Below, piece after piece: positions 1-9,760 of a DNA stretch of 64,000 nucleotides (position 1 is its first letter; every line of letters begins with the position of its first letter). This stretch comes from Microbacterium yannicii PS01 (GTDB lineage: Bacteria > Actinomycetota > Actinomycetes > Actinomycetales > Microbacteriaceae): contig NZ_CAJF01000004.1 in NCBI RefSeq assembly GCF_000304335.1, positions 62,001 through 126,000 of the forward strand, given 5' to 3'. Both the position numbers and the translations under genes were made by a program. Under the pieces are notes generated by a model. It saw only the letters and a list, made by a program, of their open reading frames with translations, ran no database searches and was not told where the DNA came from.

Positions 1-533
<533 letters not shown>

Positions 534-548
534 AGGGCGGCGGATGCC

Positions 549-1253
549 TCAGCCGGCCGCCGTCGGCAGCGCTCGGCGTTCGATGCCCTCGAGCAGGATG
601 TCGAGGGCGAACTCGAACTCCGTCCGGTCGTCGCACCAGCCGAGCGTCCCGACCTCGTCGTCGTGGACGACATCGACCAGCATGGCTCGGACATTCGGCA
701 TGAGCTCGCCCAGCGCCGCGGCGGCGGCCGCGTCGACCTGGCCGTCAGCGCCGGGCGGGTCGTCGAGGATCAGCTCCTGCGAGAACCCGAACTGGCGACT
801 GCCCAGGGTGTGCATCGCGTGATGGATGAGGTCCCACGACAGCCCGCCGGACCGCATGACGCCGACGTTGGTATCGACCCACGAGCCGAAGGCCGGTGTC
901 ATCGTGCCCCGGGCCTCCAGTGCGCGCGGCACCCACGAGTGATCCTGCAGCACGTCGCGGGCTGCGAGGATCCGTGCGCGGAGGTGCTCTCGCCAGGAGG
1001 CCGGCGGGGGAGTGGTCGCCGCTTCGGCGCGCCGGGCGACGTCTTCGAAGATGAGGTCGAGCGCGCCGGTGACGACGGCGTCCTTGCCCCGCACGTGGTA
1101 GTAGATCGACATCGGCTCGACGCCGAGCTGCTGGGCGAGCCGCCGCATGGTGAGGGCGTCGAGGCCGCTCTCGTCGGCGAGCCGGATCGCCTCTCGCAGA
1201 ACCCGCTCGCGAGACAGCGGCACTCGTGCGGGCGTCGTCGCGGCCGTCGTCAT
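549..1253 (-). CDS. TetR/AcrR-family transcriptional repressor
   Basis: 234-residue one-component regulator. Residues about 14-60 form the TetR helix-turn-helix (SRERVLREAIRLADESG, then LTMRRLAQQLGV, then SIYYHVRGKDAVV); the rest is a helical ligand/dimer domain of the TetR_C type. The ATG at 1253 is preceded by a good ribosome site (AGGAGG about 7 nt upstream). It is divergent from the dehydrogenase at 1403, and the 150-bp gap holds two CTTACnnnGTAAG palindromes, so it most likely represses that gene and perhaps itself. The inducer cannot be read from sequence. Confidence 0.9.
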   Translation of the reverse strand: MTTAATTPARVPLSRERVLREAIRLADESGLDALTMRRLAQQLGVEPMSIYYHVRGKDAVVTGALDLIFEDVARRAEAATTPPPASWREHLRARILAARDVLQDHSWVPRALEARGTMTPAFGSWVDTNVGVMRSGGLSWDLIHHAMHTLGSRQFGFSQELILDDPPGADGQVDAAAAAALGELMPNVRAMLVDVVHDDEVGTLGWCDDRTEFEFALDILLEGIERRALPTAAG

Positions 1254-1350
1254 TCGTGACCTCCTGTCTCCACGGTACCGCCCCGGCTCTGGCGCGAGCC
1301 TGACCGGAGTCGACCGGAGGGGGCTGGACGGCGGCTGATCGACGCGCTAC

Positions 1351-1377
1351 CTTACGATGTAAGACTTACACCGTAAG
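1351..1377. promoter_or_regulatory. Double-palindrome operator for the TetR regulator
   Basis: CTTACGATGTAAG, one A, then CTTACACCGTAAG. Each 13-bp half is itself a CTTAC-3-GTAAG palindrome, and the two halves are inverted copies of each other at 12 of 13 positions. This is the geometry expected for a TetR dimer pair. It lies 26 nt before the dehydrogenase start, over its likely promoter. Confidence 0.8.
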
Positions 1378-1402
1378 GCTCGGTCATTCGAAAGGCGAGG
1401 CA

Positions 1403-2455
1403 ATGGACACGACAGAGCGCCACACCGGCACATCCGCAGATCGAGCGGCGGCATCCGATTCGACGCGAACGATGCGCGCCGCCGTGTACCACCGGTTCGG
1501 CGGGCCGGACGTCGTCAGCATCGAACGGATGCCGCGGCCCGAGCCCCGCGCGGGAGAACTGCTCGTGCGGGTGCATGCCGCGAGCGTGAGCATCGCCGAC
1601 CACCGGGTCCGCGCCCGAGATGTGCCGCGGGGTCTGCGGGTGCCGACGATGCTGGCCCTCGGCATCCGCCGGCCGAAGCACGCAGTGCTCGGCATGGATG
1701 CGGCCGGGGTGGTCGAGCGCGTCGGCGCCGACGTGACCGGCTTCCGCCCGGGCGACCGCGTCGTGCTGCTGCGCGGCGCGCGCTTCGGCTGCCACGCCGA
1801 GTACACGACCGTCTCAGCATCGGGGGCGGTGGCGCGCATCCCGGACGAGCTGTCGTTCCTCGACGCCGCCGCGCTCCCGTTCGGCTTCGGCACCGCCGAG
1901 ACGTTCCTCGAGGCCGGAGGGGTCTCCGCCGGGAACGACGTGCTCGTCAACGGCGCTTCGGGAGCGGTCGGCTCGGCCGCGGTGCAGCTGGCGAAGCAGC
2001 GCGGTGCGACGGTCACGGCTGTCACCAGCGCCGGCAACGCCGGTCTGGTGCGCGAACTCGGGGCCGATCGCGTCATCGACTACGCCCGCGAGGACTTCGC
2101 CGCCGAAGCGGCCCGGTACGACGTGGTCGTCGAATGCGTCGGCAACGCGCCGTACCGCCGATCGGCACGAGCACTGCGCGCCGGCGGGGTGCTCCTGCTC
2201 GTGATCGCCGACCTCGCCGGGATGCTGGGTTCGAAGCTGCGGCCGGTGCGCGGGGGCATCCGGCGGATACAGGATGTCGGGGCCGTCACCGGCGCGCACC
2301 TCGAGCAGTTCGCGCGGCTGGCTGCCAGCGGTGCGATCCGCCCCGTGATCGACCGGGTCTACCAGCTCGACCAGATTCGCGAGGCCCACGCCTACGTCGA
2401 CACCGGTCGAAAGCGCGGCAACGTCATGCTGCTCCTGGCTGATCAGACGGCCTAG
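1403..2455 (+). CDS. NAD(P)-dependent medium-chain alcohol dehydrogenase / quinone oxidoreductase
   Basis: 350-residue MDR-superfamily oxidoreductase. The N-terminal half is the GroES-like domain (MRAAVYHRFGGPDVV, GMDAAGVVERVGADVTGFRPGDRV); around residues 173-190 NGASGAVGSAAVQLAKQ is the glycine-rich NAD(P)H site. No structural or catalytic zinc ligands are evident, so it resembles the zinc-free quinone-reductase branch. ATG 1403 has GGCGAGG just upstream; an internal ATG at 1472, where the conserved domain starts, is an alternative. Control by the divergent TetR gene through the operator at 1351-1377 is likely. The substrate is unknown. Confidence 0.88.
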   Translation: MDTTERHTGTSADRAAASDSTRTMRAAVYHRFGGPDVVSIERMPRPEPRAGELLVRVHAASVSIADHRVRARDVPRGLRVPTMLALGIRRPKHAVLGMDAAGVVERVGADVTGFRPGDRVVLLRGARFGCHAEYTTVSASGAVARIPDELSFLDAAALPFGFGTAETFLEAGGVSAGNDVLVNGASGAVGSAAVQLAKQRGATVTAVTSAGNAGLVRELGADRVIDYAREDFAAEAARYDVVVECVGNAPYRRSARALRAGGVLLLVIADLAGMLGSKLRPVRGGIRRIQDVGAVTGAHLEQFARLAASGAIRPVIDRVYQLDQIREAHAYVDTGRKRGNVMLLLADQTA

Positions 2456-2494
2456 TCCGGCGGCGCTCCGTCACGCCGTGGTGTGTCCGGGGCG

Positions 2495-3343
2495 CTACCG
2501 GCCGATCGCGTAGTCCGCGATGACCGGAGCGTGGTCGCTCCAGCGCGTGTCCCACGACGGGGCGCGCACCACGCGGTACTCCGTCACGCGGTCGCCGAGC
2601 GCCGGGGTGGCCAGGTGGTAGTCGATCCGCCACCCCGAGTCGTTGTCGAAGGCGCGGCCGCGCATCGACCACCAGGTGTACGGGCCGTCGACGTCACCGT
2701 GATAGCGACGGCCGACGTCGACCCAGCCGAGTCCCGTTCCCACCGAGCCGTCGGCGCCGGTCACGTCGGCGCCGGCCGCCCCGAAGAATCGGTCGAAGTA
2801 CGCGCGCTCCCGCGGGAGGAACCCGGCCTTCTTGACGTTCCCTTTCCAGTTGCGGATGTCGAGCTCGCGGTGGCCGACGTTGAGATCGCCCATCACGAGC
2901 GCGAGGGGCGAGGCTGCCGCCAGCTGCGGCATCCGCTTCTCCATGGCATCGAGGAACGCCCACTTGGCGTCCTGCTTGGGCGTTTCGGCCTCGCCGGTGT
3001 GCACGTATGCGCTCACGACGATCAGCCGCTCGCCGTCGATGTCGAAATCGGCCTCGATCCAGCGCCCGGCGCTGTCCAGCGGCTCGGGGCCGAGCACGCG
3101 GCGGACTTCGACCGACGGCATCCGGCTCGCGACGGCGACGCCGGCTCGGCCCTTCGAGAGCGCCTCGTCGTTGACGATCTCCCAGCCCGGAAGGGCAGTG
3201 CGCAGCTCCTCTTCGGTGGCGCGCACCTCTTGCAGGGCCATCACGTCGATGTCGGCGGCGTCGAGCCACTCGAGCATGCCTTTGCGCGTTGCCGCACGGA
3301 TCCCGTTGACGTTGACAGAGGCGATGCGAACACGGCGAGACAC
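2495..3343 (-). CDS. xth: Exodeoxyribonuclease III
   Basis: Mg-dependent AP endonuclease/3'-5' exonuclease of base-excision repair (endonuclease/exonuclease/phosphatase fold). Family motifs appear in order: ASVNVNGIRAA at the N-terminus, LQEVRATEEEL (metal-binding Glu), GDLNVGHRELDI, GWRIDYHLATPAL and the C-terminal WSDHAPVIADY with the catalytic Asp-His. The GTG at 3343 is chosen: TAGGCT ends 7 nt upstream and the conserved domain begins a few residues later. A GTG at 3391, overlapping the yihY stop as GTGA, would add 16 residues and is the alternative. It ends convergently with the dehydrogenase at 2455. Confidence 0.93.
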   Translation of the reverse strand: MSRRVRIASVNVNGIRAATRKGMLEWLDAADIDVMALQEVRATEEELRTALPGWEIVNDEALSKGRAGVAVASRMPSVEVRRVLGPEPLDSAGRWIEADFDIDGERLIVVSAYVHTGEAETPKQDAKWAFLDAMEKRMPQLAAASPLALVMGDLNVGHRELDIRNWKGNVKKAGFLPRERAYFDRFFGAAGADVTGADGSVGTGLGWVDVGRRYHGDVDGPYTWWSMRGRAFDNDSGWRIDYHLATPALGDRVTEYRVVRAPSWDTRWSDHAPVIADYAIGR

Positions 3344-3350
3344 GTCCGCC

Positions 3351-3356
3351 AGCCTA
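3351..3356 (-). promoter_or_regulatory. -10 box of xth (leaderless)
   Basis: TAGGCT on the minus strand, 7 nt before GTG 3343; it decides this start over the upstream GTG at 3391. Confidence 0.5.
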
Positions 3357-3387
3357 TCCGCGCCCGCCGACACGGGCGCGGCTCCGG

Positions 3388-4698
3388 TCACACCCCCGGG
3401 CGGCGCGGGGTGTCGTCCGCGGCCCCCGGAGGCGCGGCGTCCCGGGATCGTCGCGGCTTCTTCGCCGCGCTCGAGCTCGACGCCATCCCCCGGACCGCGG
3501 GCGGCGGCGCGGAGTCCTCCACCTGCCGAAGCTCCTCCTGCGCCTCACGGAGCGCCCGGTCGGCGAGCCAGGTGCGGTACCAGGGCGCCTGCGCCCGGGC
3601 GTCCTGAGCGGTGCGCACCCGCAGCTGCGCGGCCAGCAGCAGCGCCGCGTGCTCGGCGGCCAGGCGTTCCGCCTCGGTCTGGGGAAGCAGCACGACGTCA
3701 TGGTCTCGGGCCGATACGGCGACCCACGCGGCGCCGACCAGCATGACGATTCCCAGCAGCCGGAACCACAGCAGCATCCCGATGAAGATCGCGAAGGTGG
3801 CCAGGAGCGGATTCGACGGCGTGTAGCTCAGCAGCAGTCCGGCGCCGAGCTGGAGGACCGAGATGCCGAGGCCGCCCAGCATCGCGCCCGGCCAGATGCG
3901 GCGCCACGGAAGCCTCGTCCCGGTCAGGAAGCGGAACAGGCCCGCCAGAGCGGTGGAGGTCACCGCGAAGCCGATCACGAGCGAGCCGATGCTGACGCTG
4001 ACCTCGGTCAGGGCGGTGGTGTCGGTCCAGCCGATCAGGGAGAAGATCCACTTGATGGCCAGCGTGCCGATGGTGCTCAGCGCGGCGCCGAGGATGAGGG
4101 CGGCGCCGAAGATGAGCGCGGCGAGGAAGTCTCTGGCCTTGAGCAGGACGTAGCTGCGACGATCCGGGGGGATGGCGAAGAGCTCGCGGACCGCTCGGCG
4201 TGAATAGGTGACCCAGTCGATCGCCGTCCAGATGAGAGCGCCGAGGGCGATCACGCCGGTCCACCCCAGCACCCCGGAGTTCTGCGACGCGATCTGCTGC
4301 ATCTGCTCGGGCGTGGCGATGCCGCCGCTGGGCGCGATCAGCCCCGGGATGTAGCTGTTGATGAGGTCGATCAGCGCATCGACCGCCTCCGTGCTGCCGC
4401 CGAGCCACAGCCCCGCGATCGCGAACACCAGGTAGATCGCGGCGAAGCACGCGAACAGCGCGACGTAGCTCACGCCCGCGCCGAGGAGGAAGCCGTTCTC
4501 GATCAGGAAGTGTCGCCACACCCGCACCGGGAACCAGGCGAGCGTCGCCTGTGTGATGCGCGTCGCGCGGTTGATCGGTGCGTCGAAGCGCTCGCGGAGC
4601 GACTGCTCGGTCTCTTCCCACCGGTCGCGGAGTGTCTCCTCCGCGCGTTGCGCGGCGTCCGCCGCCGCGCGGGCGTCGGGCGGGGGAGTGTGCGTCAC
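3388..4698 (-). CDS. YihY/BrkB-family inner-membrane protein
   Basis: 436-residue integral membrane protein of the YihY/virulence-factor BrkB family (UPF0761), whose function is not settled. The first 55 residues are charged and cytoplasmic (EETEQSLRERFDAPI), followed by about six hydrophobic spans beginning at LLGAGVSYVALFACFAAIYLVF and ending near LLWFRLLGIVMLVGAAWVAV. The last 90 residues are a charged, lysine/arginine-rich tail. GTG 4698 has TAACCT ending 6 nt upstream, which suggests a leaderless message. Its stop overlaps a possible alternative start of xth (GTGA), so the two may be cotranscribed. Confidence 0.88.
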   Translation of the reverse strand: MTHTPPPDARAAADAAQRAEETLRDRWEETEQSLRERFDAPINRATRITQATLAWFPVRVWRHFLIENGFLLGAGVSYVALFACFAAIYLVFAIAGLWLGGSTEAVDALIDLINSYIPGLIAPSGGIATPEQMQQIASQNSGVLGWTGVIALGALIWTAIDWVTYSRRAVRELFAIPPDRRSYVLLKARDFLAALIFGAALILGAALSTIGTLAIKWIFSLIGWTDTTALTEVSVSIGSLVIGFAVTSTALAGLFRFLTGTRLPWRRIWPGAMLGGLGISVLQLGAGLLLSYTPSNPLLATFAIFIGMLLWFRLLGIVMLVGAAWVAVSARDHDVVLLPQTEAERLAAEHAALLLAAQLRVRTAQDARAQAPWYRTWLADRALREAQEELRQVEDSAPPPAVRGMASSSSAAKKPRRSRDAAPPGAADDTPRRPGV

Positions 4699-4704
4699 GG
4701 TGTC

Positions 4705-4710
4705 AGGTTA
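4705..4710 (-). promoter_or_regulatory. -10 box of yihY (leaderless)
   Basis: TAACCT on the minus strand, 6 nt before GTG 4698, overlapping the end of the MFS gene. Confidence 0.45.
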
Positions 4711-5964
4711 GCGAGTCGAGTCCGTGACCGGCGGCAGGTCGCCGCTCGCGCGGGATGGCGCACGGTCCGGAGGCGTCGCACTCACGCTGCTCCGGAATCT
4801 GGGCACGGCGAACAGCACCAGGGCCAGCGCGACAGCGGGAAGCAGGAAAGCCGGGCCGAGACCGGGAGCGTCGGCGAGGAGGCCGATCACCACCGCGCCG
4901 AGGATCGCGCCGGCGTAGTTGAACAGATTGACGCGTGCGATCACCTGATCGCTGTGGACCGGAGCGAGGTCGCCGGCGGCCCCGAAGGTGACCGGGATCA
5001 GCACGCCGGCCGACGCGCCGGCCAGCGCGAACCCGATCACGGCCGCGGCGGGCATCGGCACCAGCGCCACGATCGCGCATCCGATCGCGGCCGTGCTCGC
5101 GGCGATCGCAACCAGCAGCCGGCGTCCGAGGGCGACGATGAGGCGGTCGGTCACCAGGCGGGTAACGAGCACCACGGCCTGGTAGGCCGCGTACCCCAGC
5201 GGCGCCACCCAGGCGAGCGCGGCGAGGTCGTCCTGCAGGTACACCGTGCTCCAGGTGCTCACCGCCGAGTCCGCGACGAAGACGGCGAGGATCACCAGGC
5301 CGAACACCCAGATCCCCGCGCGCGGCAGGCGGGCGCGTTCACCGGGTGGCAGCGCGTCGTCGACCGCGACCTCGCGTGCCGCCAGCCGCGCCACGACGAT
5401 TCCGGCCGCGAGCGCGATCACGGCGGCACCGGCCAGCGCGATGCCGGCGGCGAGGGCGGATGCCGCGACCGCCGACACCAGCAGCGCTCCGACGATCGCA
5501 GCCGCCGTGGCTGCGGCGAAGAAGCCGCCCAACAGGTGCCTGCCGAACGCCCGCTGCACCGCCACGCCCTGCATCGCCGCGGCGGCGTCGACGCAGCCGA
5601 GCCCGATCCCGAAGACGGCGAACGCCGCCGCGAACACCGGGAACGGAGTGGGAAGCGCGATGACGGGGAACGCCACCGCCTGCACGACGAGCCCCAGCGT
5701 CAGTGCCGCCCTGCTGCCGTGCCGCACTGCGACCGCGTTCGCAAGCAGCGAGCCGAGGGCCGCGGTCAGGGCGACGCCGAGCACCAGCAGCGAGACGACC
5801 GTGTCGTCGACCGACTGGCGCGCCTTCAGCGCCGGAAGCGAGGTCACGACCACGGCGTAGCCGAGACCCTGAGCCGCGTAGGCGCCCGTTATCGCGAGGC
5901 GCGCGCGGCGCAGCGCGAGAGAGGTCTGCCGATCCGGCGCGTCGTTGCGCCGCGGAGCGGTCAT
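4708..5964 (-). CDS. MFS transporter
   Basis: 418-residue major facilitator with about twelve hydrophobic segments, from ITGAYAAQGLGYAVVVTSL to PAFLLPAVALALVLFAV. A basic MFS-type loop (LVTDRLIVALGRR) connects segments in the second half. The ATG at 5964 lies 7 nt after the sdhB stop, so it may be read from the sdh transcript. The substrate is not predictable; weak resemblance to sugar/drug permeases that lack a charged central pore. Confidence 0.85.
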   Translation of the reverse strand: MTAPRRNDAPDRQTSLALRRARLAITGAYAAQGLGYAVVVTSLPALKARQSVDDTVVSLLVLGVALTAALGSLLANAVAVRHGSRAALTLGLVVQAVAFPVIALPTPFPVFAAAFAVFGIGLGCVDAAAAMQGVAVQRAFGRHLLGGFFAAATAAAIVGALLVSAVAASALAAGIALAGAAVIALAAGIVVARLAAREVAVDDALPPGERARLPRAGIWVFGLVILAVFVADSAVSTWSTVYLQDDLAALAWVAPLGYAAYQAVVLVTRLVTDRLIVALGRRLLVAIAASTAAIGCAIVALVPMPAAAVIGFALAGASAGVLIPVTFGAAGDLAPVHSDQVIARVNLFNYAGAILGAVVIGLLADAPGLGPAFLLPAVALALVLFAVPRFRSSVSATPPDRAPSRASGDLPPVTDSTR

Positions 5965-5971
5965 CGGCCCG

Positions 5972-6775
5972 CTACGGGCGTCCGCGCAGCACGGCCTGCT
6001 TGACCTCGGCGATGGCCTTGGTCACCTCGATGCCGCGAGGGCATGCCTCGGTGCAGTTGAAGGTCGTGCGGCAGCGCCAGACGCCCTCCTTGTCGTTGAG
6101 GATGTCGAGGCGCACATCACCGGCGTCGTCGCGCGAGTCGAAAATGAAGCGGTGCGCGTTGACGATCGCGGCGGGGCCGAAGTACTGGCCGTCGGTCCAG
6201 AACACCGGGCACGACGAGGTGCACGCGGCGCACAGGATGCACTTGGTGGTGTCGTCGAAGACCTCGCGGTCGACGATCGACTGCACGCGCTCCTTGCCCG
6301 GCTCGGGGGTGGAGTTCGCGATCAGGAACGGCTGCACCTCGCGGTAGGAGGCGAAGAACGGCTCCATGTCGACGATGAGGTCCTTCTCCAGCGGCAGGCC
6401 CTTGATCGCCTCGACGTAGATCGGCTGCGAGATGTCGAGGTCCTTGATGAGCGTCTTGCACGCCAGACGGTTGCGCCCGTTGATGCGCATGGCGTCCGAG
6501 CCGCAGATGCCGTGCGCGCACGACCGGCGGAACGACAGCGAGCCGTCGACCTCCCACTTGATCTTGTGCAGGGCGTCGAGGACGCGGTCGGTGGAGTAGA
6601 GCTCGACGTCGTAGTCGACCCAGCGCGGCTCTTCGTCCACCTCGGGATCGAAGCGGCGGATGATGAAGGTGACCAGGAACGACTGGATGCCGGTGTCGCT
6701 GGCGGCGGCATCCTGTGCGCTGTCCTGCGACTCGGCGTCGGTGCGCTCGATGACGTCTGTGGCCGTGGTCGCCAT
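5972..6775 (-). CDS. sdhB: Succinate dehydrogenase iron-sulfur subunit
   Basis: 267-residue subunit that passes electrons from SdhA flavin to quinone through three Fe-S clusters (TCA cycle and respiratory complex II). The plant-type 2Fe-2S loop contains CAHGICGSDAMRING; the C-terminal ferredoxin domain has CILCAACTSSCPVFW and CRTTFNCTEACP for the 4Fe-4S and 3Fe-4S centres. All expected cysteines are present. Its ATG overlaps the last base of the sdhA stop region, showing translational coupling within sdhCDAB. The first ~35 residues are an acidic extension typical of actinobacterial SdhB. Confidence 0.97.
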   Translation of the reverse strand: MATTATDVIERTDAESQDSAQDAAASDTGIQSFLVTFIIRRFDPEVDEEPRWVDYDVELYSTDRVLDALHKIKWEVDGSLSFRRSCAHGICGSDAMRINGRNRLACKTLIKDLDISQPIYVEAIKGLPLEKDLIVDMEPFFASYREVQPFLIANSTPEPGKERVQSIVDREVFDDTTKCILCAACTSSCPVFWTDGQYFGPAAIVNAHRFIFDSRDDAGDVRLDILNDKEGVWRCRTTFNCTEACPRGIEVTKAIAEVKQAVLRGRP

Positions 6776-8601
6776 CAGTACTTCCTCTCCAGCGGCGGGT
6801 AACGCAACTCGCCGGCCTCGTTCTTCGTGAAGACGACGGGCTTCCAGTCGAGGCGGATGTGGTCCTCGGAGTGCGAGGACGCCGCGTCACCCGAAAGGTA
6901 CGCCATCGTGTGCTGCATGTAGTTCTCGTCGTCGCGCTGCGGGAAGTCGTCGCGCATGTGACCGCCGCGGCTCTCCTTGCGGTTGCGTGCGGTGACCACC
7001 ACGACCTCGGCGATGTCGAGCAGGAAGCCGAGCTCGACCGCCTCGAGCAGGTCGGTGTTGTACCGCTTGCCCTTGTCGTCGACGTGGATGTTCTGGAAGC
7101 GCTCGCGCAGCTCTTCGATGACGAGGAGCACCTCGCCGAGCGACTCGTCGGTGCGGAACACCTGCGCCTTGCGGTCCATCTCGTCCTGCAGCTTCTTGCG
7201 CAGCACGGCGATCCGCTCGGTGCCCTGGTTGTTGCGAAGGCCCTCGATGAGGCCGCGCACCTCGGCGGCGGGGTCCTCGGGGAGCGGCACGAACTCGGCG
7301 GTCTTGACGTACTCGACCGCGTTGCGGCCGGCGCGCTTGCCGAAGACGTTGATGTCGAGCAGCGAGTTGGTGCCGAGGCGGTTCGACCCGTGCACCGAGA
7401 CGCACGCGCACTCGCCGGCCGCGTAGAGGCCGGGGACGACGGTCGTGTTGTCGCTCAGCACCTGAGCGTCGTTGTTGGTCGGGATGCCGCCCATGGCGTA
7501 GTGCGCCGTGGGCATGACCGGAACCGGCTCGACGACCGGGTCGACGCCGAGGTAGGTGCGCGCGAACTCGGTGATGTCGGGGAGCTTGGTCTCGAGCACC
7601 TCGGCGCCCAGGTGCGTGCAGTCCAGCAGCACATAGTCGCGGTGAGGTCCGGCGCCGCGGCCCTCGGCGACCTCCTGGACCATGCACCGGCTGACGATGT
7701 CACGCGGGGCGAGGTCCTTGATGGTCGGCGCATAGCGCTCCATGAAGCGTTCGCCCGACACGTTGCGAAGGATGGCGCCTTCGCCGCGCGCGCCTTCGGT
7801 GAGCAGGATGCCGAGACCGGCGAGACCGGTCGGGTGGAACTGGAAGAACTCCATGTCTTCCAGCGGCAGGCCCTTGCGCCAAATGATGCCGACGCCGTCG
7901 CCGGTGAGGGTGTGCGCGTTCGACGTCGTCTTGAAGATCTTGCCGAACCCGCCCGTGGCGAAGATCACGGCCTTCGAGTGGAAGACGTGCAGGTCGCCGG
8001 TGGCGAGCTCGTACGCCACGACGCCGGCGATCTCGGTGCCGCCGCCCTCGCTCTGCACCGTGATGAGGTCGAGCACGTAGAACTCGTTGAAGAAGTTGAT
8101 GCCGAGCTTCACGCAGTTCTGGAACAGCGTCTGCAGGATCATGTGGCCGGTCCGGTCGGCCGCGTAGCACGCGCGGCGCACCGGCGTCTTGCCGTGGTCG
8201 GCGGTGTGCCCGCCGAAGCGGCGCTGGTCGATCTTGCCCTCGGGGGTGCGGTTGAACGGCAGACCCATGTTCTCGAGGTCGATGACCGCGTCGATCGCCT
8301 CCCGGGCGAGGATCTCGGCCGCGTCCTGGTCGACGAGGTAGTCGCCGCCCTTGACGGTGTCGAAGGTGTGCCACTCCCAGGAGTCCTCTTCGACGTTGGC
8401 CAGCGCCGCGGCCATGCCGCCCTGCGCGGCGCCGGTGTGCGAGCGCGTCGGGTAGAGCTTCGAGATGACCGCCGTCCGCGCGCCGGGTCCGGCTTCGATC
8501 GCCGCACGCATGCCGGCGCCGCCGGCACCCACGATGACGATGTCGAACTGGTGGTAGTGGACGCCGTCTCGGACGTAGCTGTCGATGCTCTGGGTGGTCA
8601 C
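6775..8601 (-). CDS. sdhA: Succinate dehydrogenase flavoprotein subunit
   Basis: 608-residue catalytic subunit oxidising succinate to fumarate with covalent FAD. Residues 20-38 are the dinucleotide site ([19 protein letters not shown]); SHTGAAQGG near 54-62 carries the histidine that binds FAD covalently; [10 protein letters not shown] near 255 and [21 protein letters not shown] near 405 are active-site segments. Length is normal. It is the third gene of the minus-strand operon sdhC-D-A-B, 43 nt after sdhD. Confidence 0.97.
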   Translation of the reverse strand: MTTQSIDSYVRDGVHYHQFDIVIVGAGGAGMRAAIEAGPGARTAVISKLYPTRSHTGAAQGGMAAALANVEEDSWEWHTFDTVKGGDYLVDQDAAEILAREAIDAVIDLENMGLPFNRTPEGKIDQRRFGGHTADHGKTPVRRACYAADRTGHMILQTLFQNCVKLGINFFNEFYVLDLITVQSEGGGTEIAGVVAYELATGDLHVFHSKAVIFATGGFGKIFKTTSNAHTLTGDGVGIIWRKGLPLEDMEFFQFHPTGLAGLGILLTEGARGEGAILRNVSGERFMERYAPTIKDLAPRDIVSRCMVQEVAEGRGAGPHRDYVLLDCTHLGAEVLETKLPDITEFARTYLGVDPVVEPVPVMPTAHYAMGGIPTNNDAQVLSDNTTVVPGLYAAGECACVSVHGSNRLGTNSLLDINVFGKRAGRNAVEYVKTAEFVPLPEDPAAEVRGLIEGLRNNQGTERIAVLRKKLQDEMDRKAQVFRTDESLGEVLLVIEELRERFQNIHVDDKGKRYNTDLLEAVELGFLLDIAEVVVVTARNRKESRGGHMRDDFPQRDDENYMQHTMAYLSGDAASSHSEDHIRLDWKPVVFTKNEAGELRYPPLERKY

Positions 8602-8644
8602 TCTCAGTGCTTTCGGTGGGGGAGGATCTCGGTCGTTGCCCGCG

Positions 8645-9091
8645 CTACGCGCAGAGCTCCTGCAGCCAGTCGGCGCTCGTGTCGCTCAGGCCCAGGCACG
8701 GGTCGAAGGTGAACACCACGAGCGTGCCGAGGACGATGAGGAACCCGGCCGAGAGCCACAGCGCCCACACCAGGACGGTGCGCGTGCGCTTGTGCGTGAC
8801 GTAGTCGTTGACGATGGTGCGCATGCCGTTGGCGCCGTGGATGAGGGCGAGCCACAGCATCAGCACGTCCCACCACTGCCAGAACGGCGAGGCGAACTTT
8901 CCGGCGACGAAGGCGAAGTCGATGCCGTGGATGCCCTCGCCGAGCATGAGGTTCACGAAGAGGTGGCCGAAGATGAGGATCACGAGCAGGACGCCCGAGG
9001 CCCGCATGTAGATCCAGCCCCACTTCTCGAGGTTGGGACCGCTGCGGCGGACGGGGGTGTGGGGAGCGCGGGGGTCGGCGATCGTCGTCAT
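8645..9091 (-). CDS. sdhD: Succinate dehydrogenase membrane anchor subunit D
   Basis: 148 residues with three transmembrane helices ([18 protein letters not shown], the [18 protein letters not shown] region, and [22 protein letters not shown]). Histidines in GHLFV and IHGANG are candidates for haem/quinone ligation. It anchors the SdhAB dimer with SdhC. The gene starts 1 nt after the sdhC stop. Assignment as D rather than C rests on gene order and the [14 protein letters not shown] pattern. Confidence 0.92.
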   Translation of the reverse strand: MTTIADPRAPHTPVRRSGPNLEKWGWIYMRASGVLLVILIFGHLFVNLMLGEGIHGIDFAFVAGKFASPFWQWWDVLMLWLALIHGANGMRTIVNDYVTHKRTRTVLVWALWLSAGFLIVLGTLVVFTFDPCLGLSDTSADWLQELCA

Positions 9092-9092
9092 G

Positions 9093-9524
9093 TCAGTGAC
9101 CTGCCATCTCGCTGAACACGTTGATGAGGTGGCGCGGCGTGAAGCCGAGCATCGTGACGACCCACAGGCCCAGCACGCCCCACCACAGCTGCCGCTGGTG
9201 ACGGGTGGCCCACGACCAGAAGTCCACGAGGATGATCCGCAGCCCGTTGTAGGCGTGGTAGGCGATCGCGCCGACGAGGGCGACCTCGCCGATGCCCATG
9301 ATCGGGTTCTTGTAGGTGCCGATCACCGCGTCGTAGGCCTCGGGCGAGACGCGGATCAACGCGGTGTCGAGCACGTGCACCAGAAGGAAGAAGAAGATGG
9401 CGACGCCGGTGATGCGATGCAGCACCCACGACCACATGCCTTCGTTCCCGCGGTACAGAGTGCCGCGGGGGACTCGGGAAGTGGTCTCGGATACCGACGG
9501 TGCGATGCGTGCTGGAGCAGACAC
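9093..9524 (-). CDS. sdhC: Succinate dehydrogenase cytochrome b556 subunit
   Basis: 143-residue anchor with three helices. WSWVLHRITGVAIFFFLLVHVL is the signature of the cytochrome b subunit (His in LHR and VHVL), followed by AYHAYNGLRIILVDF and a last helix with VLGLWVVTMLGF. The GTG at 9524 is chosen over an in-frame GTG at 9548 because AGGGAGG lies 6 nt upstream of it. First gene of the operon; the 236-bp gap to the divergent manC gene must hold its promoter, which I could not pin down. Confidence 0.93.
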   Translation of the reverse strand: MSAPARIAPSVSETTSRVPRGTLYRGNEGMWSWVLHRITGVAIFFFLLVHVLDTALIRVSPEAYDAVIGTYKNPIMGIGEVALVGAIAYHAYNGLRIILVDFWSWATRHQRQLWWGVLGLWVVTMLGFTPRHLINVFSEMAGH

Positions 9525-9747
9525 GGCCGTCCTCCCTGGATCGAACACGATGGGGCGGATCTCTGTCCCTGGCGGACAGGGCCCCTAGGTGGCCCGGGGC
9601 ACGGGGCTCGGGCCATCGGCGTCACGCGGGCGCTGTCGTCCATCCTATTCCCGCATTTCACGAGGGGGCGACGAAGGCCCGCCTTACCATCCCTTCTTAC
9701 GGAGGGATCTTCACCAGCGTGAAGAACGGCGTTTGTTTCACCCCGGC

Positions 9748-9753
9748 TACTGT
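9748..9753 (+). promoter_or_regulatory. -10 box of manC (leaderless)
   Basis: TACTGT, 7 nt before ATG 9761, with no purine-rich ribosome site in between. Confidence 0.5.
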
Positions 9754-9760
9754 GTGAGTC

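Noticed and set aside
6859..8712. 617-codon plus-strand frame opposite sdhA
   Set aside because: Antisense shadow of a fully conserved sdhA; no ribosome site or recognisable domain.
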